Shown: positions 44,870-53,922, numbered from the stretch's first letter. The stretch is DNA of 64,000 bases from Rubellimicrobium sp. (GCA_019454835.1 JACFNP010000006.1:1-64000), one strand, 5' to 3'. The notes: generated from the letters alone by a model not told the origin. A program made the numbers and translations.

Positions 44870-45427
44870 TCAAGCCGCAGGTCGCGCCCGCGTGATGCCG
44901 GGTCCGGCCAGCGCCGCCACCAGCCCCGCGACCACCATCGCCACCGCGACCGCCAGCGCGATGCGGCCCAGCACCGTCTGTTCGTCGACGAGATAGTTGT
45001 TGCACAGCCGCACCGGCGCGGCCAGCCAGACCGCGCCGAGGATGCCGAACATGCTGGCCAGTTGCGCCAGCACGAAGCCGCGCGCCAGCGGCGCGAGGCG
45101 GGGCCAGGCCCAGCCGACCGGCACTCCGGCCAGCAGCACCAGCGAGGCCATCTTCGCCGCATCGACCGCCGGGCTGTTCACGGCGGCATCCAGCCAGCGC
45201 GGGATCATCCAGAAGGCGATACAGAACGCCGCGACAAGCACCGCCGCAATGGCGGTCGGCTGCCCGACCGGCCTGCCGCCGCGCGGCGCCAGCAGTGCGC
45301 CCGCCGCGACCAGCAGCGGGACATGGCCCAGCACATGACGCACCAGCCCGGCCTCCCACCACGAAGCGAAGGGCACCGTCGCGGCAAGGATCAGCAGACC
45401 GGACACAACACGCAGCCGTGCCGTCAC
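44870..45427 (-). CDS. Membrane protein of the norSY-senC-orf1 type (orf1)
   Basis: A 185-residue protein with about five membrane helices and a His pair near the start (LVRHVLGHVPLL). It is short for CtaG but has a similar feel. It overlaps the SCO gene by 4 bp and closes the heme-copper cluster, the position held by orf1 in the norSY-senC-orf1 clusters described in ammonia oxidisers. Probably an assembly factor or accessory subunit; unproven. Confidence 0.65.
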   Translation of the reverse strand: MTARLRVVSGLLILAATVPFASWWEAGLVRHVLGHVPLLVAAGALLAPRGGRPVGQPTAIAAVLVAAFCIAFWMIPRWLDAAVNSPAVDAAKMASLVLLAGVPVGWAWPRLAPLARGFVLAQLASMFGILGAVWLAAPVRLCNNYLVDEQTVLGRIALAVAVAMVVAGLVAALAGPGITRARPAA

Positions 45428-46077
45428 GTCCCGGCCCCGCCCGCGACCGGTGCGGCGGCAGCGGTGTCGTCCGCAAGCGCTTGCGCCAGCACCAGCGCCT
45501 CGCGCCAGGCGTCGTCGTCGAGGATGCGCACCAGCCGCCCCTGCGGGTCGATCACATGGATCGCCGAATTGTGGATGAAACCGCCGATGCCGTCGGGAAG
45601 CACGATCACCTCGGCGGCCCGCAGCAGCGCGCCGGTGTCGGCGCGCGACGGGGCGCGGGCGAAATGCCAGATGTCGTCGGCACCGCCGAAACGCGAGGCG
45701 TAGAAGGCCAGTTCCTCGGGGCCGTCATGTTCCGGGTCGAAGCTGATGCTGACCAGCGCGATATCGTCGCCCAGCCCCGCCGCGCGGATCGCGGCGCGCG
45801 CCTGCTCGAAGTCGGACCCCTGCACCGTGCAGATCGTGGGGCAGCGGGTATAGATGAAATCGGCCAGCACCACCTTGCCGCGCAGGGCGTCAAGCGTGAT
45901 CGTGGCGCCGGCTTCGTCCTGCAGGGTGATGTCGGGCAACACGCGCGGCGCAAGGGCAACCGCCTCGCGCCGCGCGGTTTCGGCGGTAAAGACCGACAGG
46001 CCCTCGGTCCCCCACCACAGAAGACCCGCACCCGCCGCGACGACGGCGGCAACCAGTGCGAGTCCCCCGCTCCTCAT
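45424..46077 (-). CDS. senC: SCO1/SenC-family copper chaperone
   Basis: A 217-residue membrane-anchored thioredoxin-like protein. After one N-terminal helix comes the copper-binding CPTIC (ADFIYTRCPTICTVQG) and the distant His in IHNSAIHVID. SCO proteins deliver copper to the CuA site of subunit II. It follows the subunit I gene by 4 bp and overlaps orf1, so it serves this cluster's CuA. Confidence 0.92.
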   Translation of the reverse strand: MRSGGLALVAAVVAAGAGLLWWGTEGLSVFTAETARREAVALAPRVLPDITLQDEAGATITLDALRGKVVLADFIYTRCPTICTVQGSDFEQARAAIRAAGLGDDIALVSISFDPEHDGPEELAFYASRFGGADDIWHFARAPSRADTGALLRAAEVIVLPDGIGGFIHNSAIHVIDPQGRLVRILDDDAWREALVLAQALADDTAAAAPVAGGAGT

Positions 46078-46081
46078 GGCC

Positions 46082-47551
46082 TCAGTCCGTTGCCGCCAGA
46101 TAGCGCGGCAGCCGGGCGAGGTAGCGCAGCACGAACAGCGTCGCCATCAGCGTCACGATGATCGCGAACACCGCCGCCCACTGGTCGTAGACCATCCATT
46201 CGGCCAGGTGCACCGCCCAGCGCCGCGGCACCGAATTGGCACCGCCGAGCAGGAACATGGTGACGAAGCCCAGGCCCGCCACCGCATAGACCGGCACCAT
46301 CCACTTCACCGACACATGGCCGACCGTGCCTTCGCCCCGGTCGCGGGTCGAATGGAACATGAAGCCCAGCACCATCGGGATCATGCCGAGCAGCAGGTAG
46401 AAGTGGAAGTGACCCGGCACCCAGAGCGTGTTGTGCATGACCGAGTTGACCACGATGGTCGCGTCGATCACCGCAGGCACCACGCCTGCCATCCAGCCGA
46501 ACACCGACAGGAACAGCAGCCCGCTGGCCATGTCCCACCGGATGCCCGAACGGTGCACCAGCGCCACCGCGCCGAAGCCGGTCACGATCATCACCGGGAA
46601 GCTGTTGGTGTAGGACAGGATTTGCGCCATCACCATCGCCCAGGTCGGCATGGCAAAGTCCATCAGCAGGTGGTGCGGGAAGATGACCAGCACCATGATG
46701 GTCGATCCCATCCAGCTTGCCACGAAGATCTTCGAGGTCTGCCATGGCCGGTTCGTGTATTCCGGCAGGATCGAATAGACCGCCGTGACCGTCATGTAGA
46801 TCGTGGCGTTGATGATCGTGTGGCCGAAGAAGTAGATGATGTTCTTCGCCCAGAGCGGGTCGAACGCGAAGCTCGGCACCATCAGGTTGACGAGGCTGAG
46901 CACGATCACCACCGCGCCGCCGATGATGGCCAGTGTGGTGACGATCACCGACATCGAGGTGGCGACGATCACCTTGGGCGGCACCACCGCGTTCTTCATG
47001 CCGAACAGGTAGGGCCAGCCCAGCCCCGAGGCGAGTCCGCCGAAGGTCGTGATGATCCCGCGCCCCAGTTCGAGGCAGACCAGCAGGATGCCGACGCCCA
47101 CCAGCAGCAGCCCGAGCAGATACCAGAACGCGGCCCCCGCGCTCCAGATGCCGCCCGAAATCGCGGGCAGCGGATAGAGGAAGGTCCATGCGCCGCCGTA
47201 GCCGCCCCAGAAGATCGCGGCGAGGATCAGGACCACGCCGATCAGGAACAGGAAGAAGTTGGCGACCAGCACCTTGCCGTTCACCTGCATGTAGTGGCTG
47301 GCGAAGTTCCACATCACCGACACGCCGCCCAGCGCGGCCAGCCCGACCATGCCGGTGCCGTGGATGGTGAGGAACTGGTAGAACAGGTCGTCGTTGATCG
47401 TCAGCCAGCCGCCCTGTGCCATCCGCATCAGGATGCCGAACAGCATCATCAGCAGCAGGACAAGGCCGACGACGGCCAGGTTGGCGGCGATCATGCGCCG
47501 GGCGACCGGGTCGGGACCATGTGCCCCGGCGTTGGTGGTCTGCGTGCTCAT
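46082..47551 (-). CDS. norS: Heme-copper oxidoreductase subunit I, sNOR-like (candidate NO reductase)
   Basis: A 489-residue 12-13 TM protein. All six metal-binding His are visible: H64 (low-spin heme), H244, H293 and H294 (CuB), H381 (high-spin heme) and H383 (low-spin heme). The residue four after H244, a cross-linked Tyr in A- and B-type oxygen reductases, is Asn248 here. With subunit II, SenC and orf1 in the norSY-senC-orf1 order this points to the sNOR group of nitric oxide reductases. An oxygen reductase with an altered site remains possible. It overlaps subunit II by 4 bp. Confidence 0.82.
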   Translation of the reverse strand: MSTQTTNAGAHGPDPVARRMIAANLAVVGLVLLLMMLFGILMRMAQGGWLTINDDLFYQFLTIHGTGMVGLAALGGVSVMWNFASHYMQVNGKVLVANFFLFLIGVVLILAAIFWGGYGGAWTFLYPLPAISGGIWSAGAAFWYLLGLLLVGVGILLVCLELGRGIITTFGGLASGLGWPYLFGMKNAVVPPKVIVATSMSVIVTTLAIIGGAVVIVLSLVNLMVPSFAFDPLWAKNIIYFFGHTIINATIYMTVTAVYSILPEYTNRPWQTSKIFVASWMGSTIMVLVIFPHHLLMDFAMPTWAMVMAQILSYTNSFPVMIVTGFGAVALVHRSGIRWDMASGLLFLSVFGWMAGVVPAVIDATIVVNSVMHNTLWVPGHFHFYLLLGMIPMVLGFMFHSTRDRGEGTVGHVSVKWMVPVYAVAGLGFVTMFLLGGANSVPRRWAVHLAEWMVYDQWAAVFAIIVTLMATLFVLRYLARLPRYLAATD

Positions 47552-48117
47552 GATGCGTCCGCCCCCGTGTCATCGCCCGTGCCATCGGCTGCAGCGTCGC
47601 CCGGCAGGTCGACGAAGATCGAATCGACCATGTTGTGATGGTTCACGCCGCAATATTCGAGACACATGATCTGGTATTCGCCCGGCTCGTCGAAGGTGTG
47701 CCGCAGGACGTTCACATAACCGGGCATGGCCTGCACCTGCGCGACGATGCGCAGTTCCGGGTCGTAGATGCCGAAGCCGTGGTTCACGTCGCTGCTCGAG
47801 ACGCGGAACTCGACCGGCACGCCGGTCACCAGCTCGGGCTCGTCGATATCCCAGGACCACTGCATGCTGTCGACGTTCACGACCTGCACGTCGCCACCCG
47901 CGCGGGCCGCGAGTTGCGGGATGCCCCGCAGCGAGAACGCCGCGACGATGACCCCCAGAATGATGAGGCCCCAGAACAACCCGACGCGGAGCCGCGAGGC
48001 GGTGCCTTGCACCGTATCATGTTCGACCACCGTGCGGGACAATGCGACCACTCGCAGGAAGATGACGATGATGACCGCCACCACCACGAGAGTCACATAC
48101 CAGGCAAGCTCTTGCAT
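47548..48117 (-). CDS. norY: Heme-copper oxidoreductase subunit II with CuA site
   Basis: A 189-residue protein with two N-terminal membrane helices (about 6-26 and 44-63) and a cupredoxin domain. The CuA ligands are complete: H113, C152, C156, H160 and M163 (CLEYCGVNHHNM). It therefore accepts electrons from a soluble donor such as cytochrome c. It leads the four-gene cluster; an FNR/NnrR-type box lies about 72 bp before its start. Confidence 0.88.
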   Translation of the reverse strand: MQELAWYVTLVVVAVIIVIFLRVVALSRTVVEHDTVQGTASRLRVGLFWGLIILGVIVAAFSLRGIPQLAARAGGDVQVVNVDSMQWSWDIDEPELVTGVPVEFRVSSSDVNHGFGIYDPELRIVAQVQAMPGYVNVLRHTFDEPGEYQIMCLEYCGVNHHNMVDSIFVDLPGDAAADGTGDDTGADAS

Positions 48118-48188
48118 GCCGTGTCTCCCCGGATCTGTGTTAAGGTGCTTTTGAGACTACAGAATTCGGGGACGGGTGTCACGGTCCC

Positions 48189-48202
48189 TTGATCTGGGTC
48201 AA
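48189..48202 (-). promoter_or_regulatory. FNR/NnrR-type binding site upstream of norY
   Basis: TTGAT-CTGG-GTCAA, one base off the TTGAT-N4-ATCAA consensus, and within the TTGNC/GNCAA range used by NO-responsive Dnr/NnrR proteins. Its centre is about 78 bp from the norY ATG, compatible with class II activation at -41.5. The activator is not encoded in this window. Confidence 0.65.
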
Positions 48203-48254
48203 ATTGGCGCAGCCGGGCGTGTCAGGAATGACCCACTTCCGGGCGGTTGCGTGG

Positions 48255-49163
48255 TTATTCCGCGGCGACCGGCGGGGCCTCGGGGCGGCCGATTTCGGCG
48301 ATTTCGGCGATGATGCCGGTCAGCAGGGCGCGGAACGCCTCGAAATCGGCGCGCGGCTCGATCCGCTGTTCGTCCATGTAGAGTGCGCGGTCGATCTCGA
48401 TCTGGATCGCGTGCTGGCGGCGCGAGGGGCGGCCGTAATGGCGCGTCACATAGGCGCCCGCAAACGGCGTGTTGCGCGCGGTGACAAGCCCGGCGCGGCG
48501 GAAGGCGGCAGACAGCCGCTCGACGATGCCGGGGTCGGCGCTGGCGCCGAAGCGGTCGCCGAGCACGACATCGGGGCGCCGCGCGACCGGCACCGGCCCG
48601 CCCGCCTGCGCTGCGCCGGCCATCGCCGCGCCTGAAGGCATGGTGCCCGCGATCACCTCGTGCGGCATCGAATGGCAGTCGATCAGGATCGCCTCGCCGA
48701 AGTCGCGGTGCGCCTCGTCGAGCAGCCCCTGCATCCGTGCGTGATAGGGCTGCCACCAGCCCGCGATGCGCGCCTCGGCCTCGGCGCGGGTGATGCGGCC
48801 GTGGCGGATCAGCCGCCCGCCCGAGACGACGCGCGGAATGACCCCGAGGCCGCTGGCGACGCGCGGATTGTGTGCGCTGCGCCCGACGCCCTCGATGAGG
48901 TCGGGGTCCAGCTCGTCGGTCGCGCGGTTCAGGTCCACGAAGGCGCGCGGCATCACCGCCGCCAGCAGTGGCGCGCCGCAGGCGGGCGCGGCAGCGAACA
49001 GCCGGTCGACGAAGGCATCCTCGGACGACCGCAGCAGCCTCGCGTCGATCACGGCGGCCTGCAGGAATGCATCCGGGTAGTCGCAGCCGCTGTGCGGCGA
49101 CGCGAAGACCACCGAGGTGGTGCGGCGCGCGGGCATGTGCAGGCGGTAGGGTTCCTTGCGCAT
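48255..49163 (-). CDS. N-formylglutamate amidohydrolase-like protein
   Basis: A 302-residue FGase-family protein (VVFASPHSGCDYPDAF, AFVDLNRATDELD, AILIDCHSMPHE, then HAIQIEIDRALYMDE). The family frees glutamate from N-formylglutamate in histidine catabolism or cleaves related N-acyl amino acids. The zinc-binding His and Glu positions are plausible in PHSG and DCHSMP. No hut genes lie nearby, so its substrate may differ. Confidence 0.87.
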   Translation of the reverse strand: MRKEPYRLHMPARRTTSVVFASPHSGCDYPDAFLQAAVIDARLLRSSEDAFVDRLFAAAPACGAPLLAAVMPRAFVDLNRATDELDPDLIEGVGRSAHNPRVASGLGVIPRVVSGGRLIRHGRITRAEAEARIAGWWQPYHARMQGLLDEAHRDFGEAILIDCHSMPHEVIAGTMPSGAAMAGAAQAGGPVPVARRPDVVLGDRFGASADPGIVERLSAAFRRAGLVTARNTPFAGAYVTRHYGRPSRRQHAIQIEIDRALYMDEQRIEPRADFEAFRALLTGIIAEIAEIGRPEAPPVAAE

Positions 49164-49317
49164 CGGATCCTGTCGGGGTTGCCGGAATGATGATGCCCCG
49201 TATCGCGCCGCGCCGAAAGCCCTTGAACCACCGTGCGAGTCGTTCTATGGACCCCGCACCCGAAGCGGGGCCGCTGCCGGGACCACGATTGTGGTGCATG
49301 GACGGGGCCTTGCAGGG

Positions 49318-49392
<75 letters not shown>

Positions 49393-49459
49393 TTTCACCG
49401 GACCCTCCGGGGTCCAGACGGCAACAGGCGCGAATGGCGCCGCGAACAGGAGAGGCACC

Positions 49460-49585
49460 ATGAAGGTCGCAAACTCGCTCCGGTCGCTCAAGCTGCGCCA
49501 CCGCGACTGCCGCATCGTGCGCCGCAAGGGCCGCGTCTATGTCATCAACAAGACGCAGCGCCGCTTCAAGGCCCGCCAGGGCTGA
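49460..49585 (+). CDS. rpmJ: 50S ribosomal protein L36
   Basis: A 41-residue protein, [20 protein letters not shown] then [20 protein letters not shown] with a final Gly. This is the C-minus form of L36, with one Cys rather than the zinc-binding CxxC set, and is the usual alphaproteobacterial type. GGAGAGG lies 5 bases ahead of the ATG. Confidence 0.97.
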   Translation: MKVANSLRSLKLRHRDCRIVRRKGRVYVINKTQRRFKARQG

Positions 49586-49603
49586 ACGGCGTCCCGACGC
49601 ATG

Positions 49604-49638
49604 AAAAGGGCCGCACCCCGACCGGGCGCGGCCCTTTT
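49604..49638 (+). terminator. Rho-independent terminator after rpmJ
   Basis: An 11 bp perfect stem AAAAGGGCCGC / GCGGCCCTTTT, beginning 18 bp after the rpmJ stop. The A-tract on the left also makes it work in the other direction. Confidence 0.9.
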
Positions 49639-49758
49639 GCCGTCGGGGCATTGCCCATGCGCGGGCGGGCCGGTCTTTCATTCTTGTCCAGATACTCCGG
49701 GGTTTGCCGACGGTTCCGCCACGGGTTCGAGGAACCGGCGGCATGGGGGGCGGCGCCC

Positions 49759-49933
49759 TGGGGTGATCGGGCGAACGACATCTTTCGTCATTGCGAGGAG
49801 CCGCAGGCGACGAAGCAACCCCGATGTCGTGCGCGAGCGGTCGGGGTTGCTTCGGCTATCGCCTCGCAATGACGGGGTTTGCGGGCGGCGATGCTGCGCC
49901 AGCCCGCGCAGCGCCCTTCGCCCGATTGCCCTT
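49759..49933 (+). mobile_element. Palindromic MITE-like repeat, copy 7 (full, with flanking direct repeats)
   Basis: Core 49786-49874. Outer inverted repeats GATCGGGCGAA (left) and TTCGCCCGATTGCCC (right) surround it. Identical 10 bp direct repeats GGCGGCGCCC lie at 49749-49758 and 49934-49943. It occupies the gap between convergent rpmJ and fbpC. A degenerate form of the post-stop motif (CTTGTCCAGATACTCCGGGG) lies just before it at about 49683. Confidence 0.82.
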
Positions 49934-49947
49934 GGCGGCGCCCCCGG

Positions 49948-50988
49948 TCAGTGGTCGTAGACCATCACCTCGCCGGTCACGTCGATCTCGACCCGTTCGT
50001 CGGGCAGCCAGGCTTCGAGGCTGCTGACCCGCGCCTTCAGCCTCATGCCGCCGAATTCGTCGTCGAGGCGCAGGTGCACCATTGCGTCATGGCCGTAGAA
50101 CACGGTCTTTTCGACCCGCCCGCGCAGGCCGCCGCCGCTGCGGCCCAGCGTGATCTGTTCCGGGCGGATCATGATCATGCAGCGCTTGCACTCGCGCGGG
50201 CAGCCGTCGGCGACCCGCAGCGCGCCCAGCGGGCAGTTGGCCACGTCGTTGCAGACGCTGCCCTCGACCAGCGTGGCATCGCCGAGGAAGGTCGCCACGT
50301 TCAGGTCGGACGGATAGCGATAGAGCGATACCGGATCGTCAAGCTGGACGCAGACGCCGTCACGCATGACCATGACGTGATCGGCCATGGACAGGGCCTC
50401 TTCCTGATCGTGCGTCACGATGATCGCCGAGGCGCCGACCGATTTCAGCATCGCGGTCACTTCCTCGCGCAATGTGACGCGCAGCCCCGCATCCAGCGCC
50501 GAGAACGGTTCGTCGAGCAGCACCAGCGACGGCGCAGGCGCCAGCGCGCGGGCCAGCGCGACGCGCTGCTGCTGACCGCCCGACAGTTCATGCGGCATCC
50601 GGGCGCCCAGACCCGCCATGCCGACCAGCGCCAGCATCTCCTCGACCCGCGCCCTGGTGGCGGCGCCGCGCTTCAGGCCAAAGCCGATGTTGCGCGCCGC
50701 CGACAGATGCGGGAACAGCACGCCGCCCTGCGGCACATAGCCGACCTTGCGCTGTTCGGCGGGCCGGTTTACGCCCCGGTCGAAAACGACGGTCCGGTCG
50801 ATCTCGATCCGGCCGGTGTCGGGGGTCTCGAAGCCCGCGATGCAGCGCAGGAGCGTGGTCTTGCCACAGCCCGAGGCACCAAGCACCGCCAGCAGGTCGC
50901 CCTGTTCGAGATGCAGGTCGACCGAGTCGAGCGCCCGCAGCTCTCCGAAGGATTTCGACAGGCCGGTGGCCTTCAGCTTCGTCGTCAT
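49948..50988 (-). CDS. fbpC: Iron(III) ABC transporter ATP-binding protein (FbpC-type)
   Basis: A 346-residue ABC ATPase. Walker A GASGCGKTT, signature LSGGQQQRVALARAL, Walker B LVLLDEPFSALD and the switch His in VTHDQEE are all intact. The C-terminal regulatory region (IRPEQI) holds an unusual set of cysteines (CNDVANC, then CPRECKRCM), which might bind a metal or Fe-S cluster. It overlaps the permease gene by 4 bp. Ferric iron as substrate is inferred from the neighbours. Confidence 0.9.
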   Translation of the reverse strand: MTTKLKATGLSKSFGELRALDSVDLHLEQGDLLAVLGASGCGKTTLLRCIAGFETPDTGRIEIDRTVVFDRGVNRPAEQRKVGYVPQGGVLFPHLSAARNIGFGLKRGAATRARVEEMLALVGMAGLGARMPHELSGGQQQRVALARALAPAPSLVLLDEPFSALDAGLRVTLREEVTAMLKSVGASAIIVTHDQEEALSMADHVMVMRDGVCVQLDDPVSLYRYPSDLNVATFLGDATLVEGSVCNDVANCPLGALRVADGCPRECKRCMIMIRPEQITLGRSGGGLRGRVEKTVFYGHDAMVHLRLDDEFGGMRLKARVSSLEAWLPDERVEIDVTGEVMVYDH

Positions 50989-52589
50989 GTCGCACCCTCG
51001 TCGCCGCGCATCGCCGAGCGCATGGTCAACAGATAGACCGGCACCCCGGAAATCAAGATCAGCAGCATCGCATAAGGCGCCGATGCGGCGTAGCGCGCAT
51101 TGGTGGTATGCTCCCAGACCATGGTTGCCAGCGTTTCCACCCCGGTCGGGCGCAGCACCAGCGTTGCGGTCAGTTCGTTCATCACCTTCATGCAGACCAG
51201 CGCGAATCCCGCGCCGACGCCGGGCAGCGCCAGCGGCAGGGTGATGCGCCACAGGATCGCCAGCGGCCCGCGGCCCATGCTCTGCGCGACCTCTTCCAGA
51301 TCGCGCGGGATCTGCGCCAGCACGCCCCGGATCGGTGCCTGTGCCAGCGGCAGGAACAGGATCGCATAGGCGGCGATCAGCAGCGCCGCGCTCTGATACA
51401 GCGGCATGGCAAAGCGGACGGCGAAGAACACGAAGGCAAGGCCGACCACCAGCCCCGGCATGGCGTGGATCATGTAGGGCAGCCGGTCGGCCAGCAGCGC
51501 GCCGATGCCGCCGTAGCGCAGCGCGTAGATGACCAGCATGAGCGCGAAGAACACCGCCACCACGGCGCCGCCGATGCCCAGCCCCGCCGTCGCCGTCAGG
51601 GTGCGCAGCAGTTCCGCCACGGGCAGGCTGGCCGAACGGCCGATGCTCAGCCAGTAGATTAGCGAGCCGAACGGCACCCCGAGCGCGACCAGCGAGAAGG
51701 CGACCAGCCCCAGCGTGACGAACGGCGCCGCTCGGCCGAGGCGCACCCGTTCGGCCCGCACGTTGCCGCCGCGCCGGATCGTGTCGTAGCGGGCAAAGCC
51801 GCGCACCAGCATCTCGAGCGCCAGCACCGCGACGCAGAGCACCAGCAGCACCAGCGCCAGCATCGCCGCCGCCGCGCCGTTGAAGGCCACGGTGTATTGA
51901 TCGAAGATCGCGGTGGTGAAGGTGGCATAGTTGAGAAAGGCGAAGGTACCGAACTCGGCCAGCAGGTGCAGCACGACCAGCAGCGCCCCGCCCAGCAGCG
52001 CCGGGCGCAGGCTGGGCAGGATCACCTGCACGAAGCTGCGCCTGCGCCCGAAACCCAGCGAGCGCGACACCTCTTCGAGCGCCGGGTCCATGTTGCGCAG
52101 CGCGGCGGCGACCGGCAGGTAGACGAGCGGATAATAGGACAGCGTCAGCACCAGCACCGCGCCCCAGAAGCCGCTGACCTTCGGAAAGAGCGACACCCAG
52201 CTATAACCGGCGACGAAGGCCGGGACCGCATAGGGCAGGGTCAGGAGCACGTTCCACAGCCGCCGCCCCGGCAGGTCGGTGCGCTCCACCAACCAGGCGC
52301 CGGTGGTGGCCACGACGGTCGCCAGCACCCCGACCGTGGCCGCGATGGACAGCGTGTTGACGAGCAGCCGCCACACGCGGGGCCGAAAGACGAGACCGGC
52401 GGCGGTGCTCCAGCCGACTTCCCAGGCGCGCATGACGACGTAGAGGACCGGCAGCACCGAAACGACGGTCACGACCGCCACCGCCAGCAACAGAAGGACC
52501 GGGCCGTGCCGGTGCGCCCCATGGCTGCGGCGCGGGGGCTGCCGGTCCCGGCCTGTCGCCGGGGTGGATGGTGTGGTCGTGACCGTCAC
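50985..52589 (-). CDS. fbpB: Iron(III) ABC transporter permease (FbpB-type, duplicated domain)
   Basis: A 534-residue permease with about 12 helices in two homologous halves, each with a BPD permease loop (EEVSRSLGFGRRRSFVQVILPSL and EEVAQSMGRGPLAILWRITLPLALPG). A basic, His-rich N-terminal tail precedes the first helix. This fused layout is typical of FbpB/SfuB. It lies between fbpA and fbpC in one operon. Confidence 0.92.
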   Translation of the reverse strand: MTVTTTPSTPATGRDRQPPRRSHGAHRHGPVLLLLAVAVVTVVSVLPVLYVVMRAWEVGWSTAAGLVFRPRVWRLLVNTLSIAATVGVLATVVATTGAWLVERTDLPGRRLWNVLLTLPYAVPAFVAGYSWVSLFPKVSGFWGAVLVLTLSYYPLVYLPVAAALRNMDPALEEVSRSLGFGRRRSFVQVILPSLRPALLGGALLVVLHLLAEFGTFAFLNYATFTTAIFDQYTVAFNGAAAAMLALVLLVLCVAVLALEMLVRGFARYDTIRRGGNVRAERVRLGRAAPFVTLGLVAFSLVALGVPFGSLIYWLSIGRSASLPVAELLRTLTATAGLGIGGAVVAVFFALMLVIYALRYGGIGALLADRLPYMIHAMPGLVVGLAFVFFAVRFAMPLYQSAALLIAAYAILFLPLAQAPIRGVLAQIPRDLEEVAQSMGRGPLAILWRITLPLALPGVGAGFALVCMKVMNELTATLVLRPTGVETLATMVWEHTTNARYAASAPYAMLLILISGVPVYLLTMRSAMRGDEGAT

Positions 52590-52616
52590 TGTGCTGCTGC
52601 GTCCTTCCTGCCGGAG

Positions 52617-53645
52617 TTAGAGGAGACCGGCTTCCTCGAGCAGTTCCACCGCAGCGGCGCCGTCGCTGAACTCGCCGAGGTCGAGCGTGCCCGACGGCGG
52701 CGTCAGTTCCGAGAACGGCTTCAGCGTCGGCGGCGTCGCCACTTCGGGATTGAGCGGATACTGGTTGCTCATGTCCGCGAGGATGGTCTGGCCCTCGACG
52801 CCGGTTGCGAAGGCGATGAAGGCATTGGCGGCTTCCTGATGCGTGCTCGACGCCAGGATGCCCATGCCCGCGACGCTCAGCATCTCGCCCAGGTCATGGG
52901 TGCCGAAGAAGTGAAGCCGCGACGCGACATTCTCGATGCCGCGTTCGCGCACCATGCCGTCCCAGTAGTAGTTGTTGATCAGCGCGAAGGGGATTTCGCC
53001 CCGCTCCACGGCATCGAGCGCAAGGCTGTTCTTGCCGTAGACCGTCCCGGTTTCGGTGATCCCGCGCAGCCAGGCCAGCGCGGCATCGCGCCCGTCGATC
53101 TTGATCATCGCGGAAAGCTGGGCCTGAAAGGCGCCGCTGGTCGGCACGAAGGCGAAGCGGTCCTGCCATTCGGGGCTCACGAGATCATGGATCGACGCGG
53201 GCAGGTCGCTTTCGGCGATCAGGCCGGGGTTGTAGACCACCACCCGCGACCGGGCGAGAACGCCGGTCCACAGCCCGCCCGCATCACGGTATTCGGCGGG
53301 GATGGCGGCAATCGCATCGGGGTCGATCGGCGCAAGGAGACCCGCCCCCGCCAGCATATACAGCGGCGAGGCGTCCTCGGTATAGATCAGGTCGGCGGGC
53401 GAGCGCGCGCCTTCCTCGACGATCTGGTGGGCAAGCTCGGGGCTGGCGCCGTCGCGTTCGATGACCTCGACGCCGGTCGCGGCGGTGAACGCCTCGATCA
53501 GGGCGATGGTCGCGTCCTTGTGCTGGCCGTTGTAGAGCGTGATCGGCCCGAGGTCCGCCTCCTGCGCCGATGCGGACATGCCCAGGCCAAGGGCCATGAC
53601 AAGCGCTGCAGCGGCACCGGCCGCGTGTCGAAGGGGTGTGAACAT
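52617..53645 (-). CDS. fbpA: Periplasmic iron(III)-binding protein (FbpA-type)
   Basis: A 342-residue exported solute-binding protein. A signal peptide (about residues 1-28, ending SASAQ) is followed by LGPITLYNGQHKDATIALIEAFTAATGVEV, and the paired Tyr expected to bind ferric iron in INNYYWDG. SNQYPLNPEV is the usual C-terminal FbpA segment. It is first in the fbpABC operon. An in-frame ATG at 53663 is an alternative start. Confidence 0.9.
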   Translation of the reverse strand: MFTPLRHAAGAAAALVMALGLGMSASAQEADLGPITLYNGQHKDATIALIEAFTAATGVEVIERDGASPELAHQIVEEGARSPADLIYTEDASPLYMLAGAGLLAPIDPDAIAAIPAEYRDAGGLWTGVLARSRVVVYNPGLIAESDLPASIHDLVSPEWQDRFAFVPTSGAFQAQLSAMIKIDGRDAALAWLRGITETGTVYGKNSLALDAVERGEIPFALINNYYWDGMVRERGIENVASRLHFFGTHDLGEMLSVAGMGILASSTHQEAANAFIAFATGVEGQTILADMSNQYPLNPEVATPPTLKPFSELTPPSGTLDLGEFSDGAAAVELLEEAGLL

Positions 53646-53833
53646 GGTGTCTGCTCTCTCCATTGGGTTGCAGTCGGATTGCGGCCTGCGCGCCTTTTCC
53701 TGCCTGCGCACCGTCGGGCGGTGGGTGTGGAGTCTGCCGTGGCGCAACAATCCGGAGCGATCTAGTCGAGAATTGCGCTCGCCGCAAGTTGCGCATCCGT
53801 GCGGCGGGGTAATGTGCGGCGAACAGCGTATTC
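53646..53833. other. Upstream region of fbpA, no gene seen
   Basis: About 190 bp from the fbpA start to MITE-like copy 8. It should contain the fbpABC promoter. I did not find a convincing Fur, Irr or RirA site by eye. Confidence 0.4.
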
Positions 53834-53922
53834 CGTCATTGCGAGGCGAAGCCGAAGCAACCCCGACCGCTCACACGCAACATCGAGGTTGCTTCGTCGG
53901 CTTGCGCCTCCTCGCAATGACG
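53834..53922 (-). mobile_element. Palindromic MITE-like repeat, copy 8 (core)
   Basis: An 89 bp core with CGTCATTGCGAG / CTCGCAATGACG ends and one drift in the inner arm (ATCGAGGTTGC). Outer arms are degenerate (GGGGTAATGTGCGGCGAA on the left). It sits between the 3' end of the KDPGal aldolase gene and fbpA. Confidence 0.78.
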
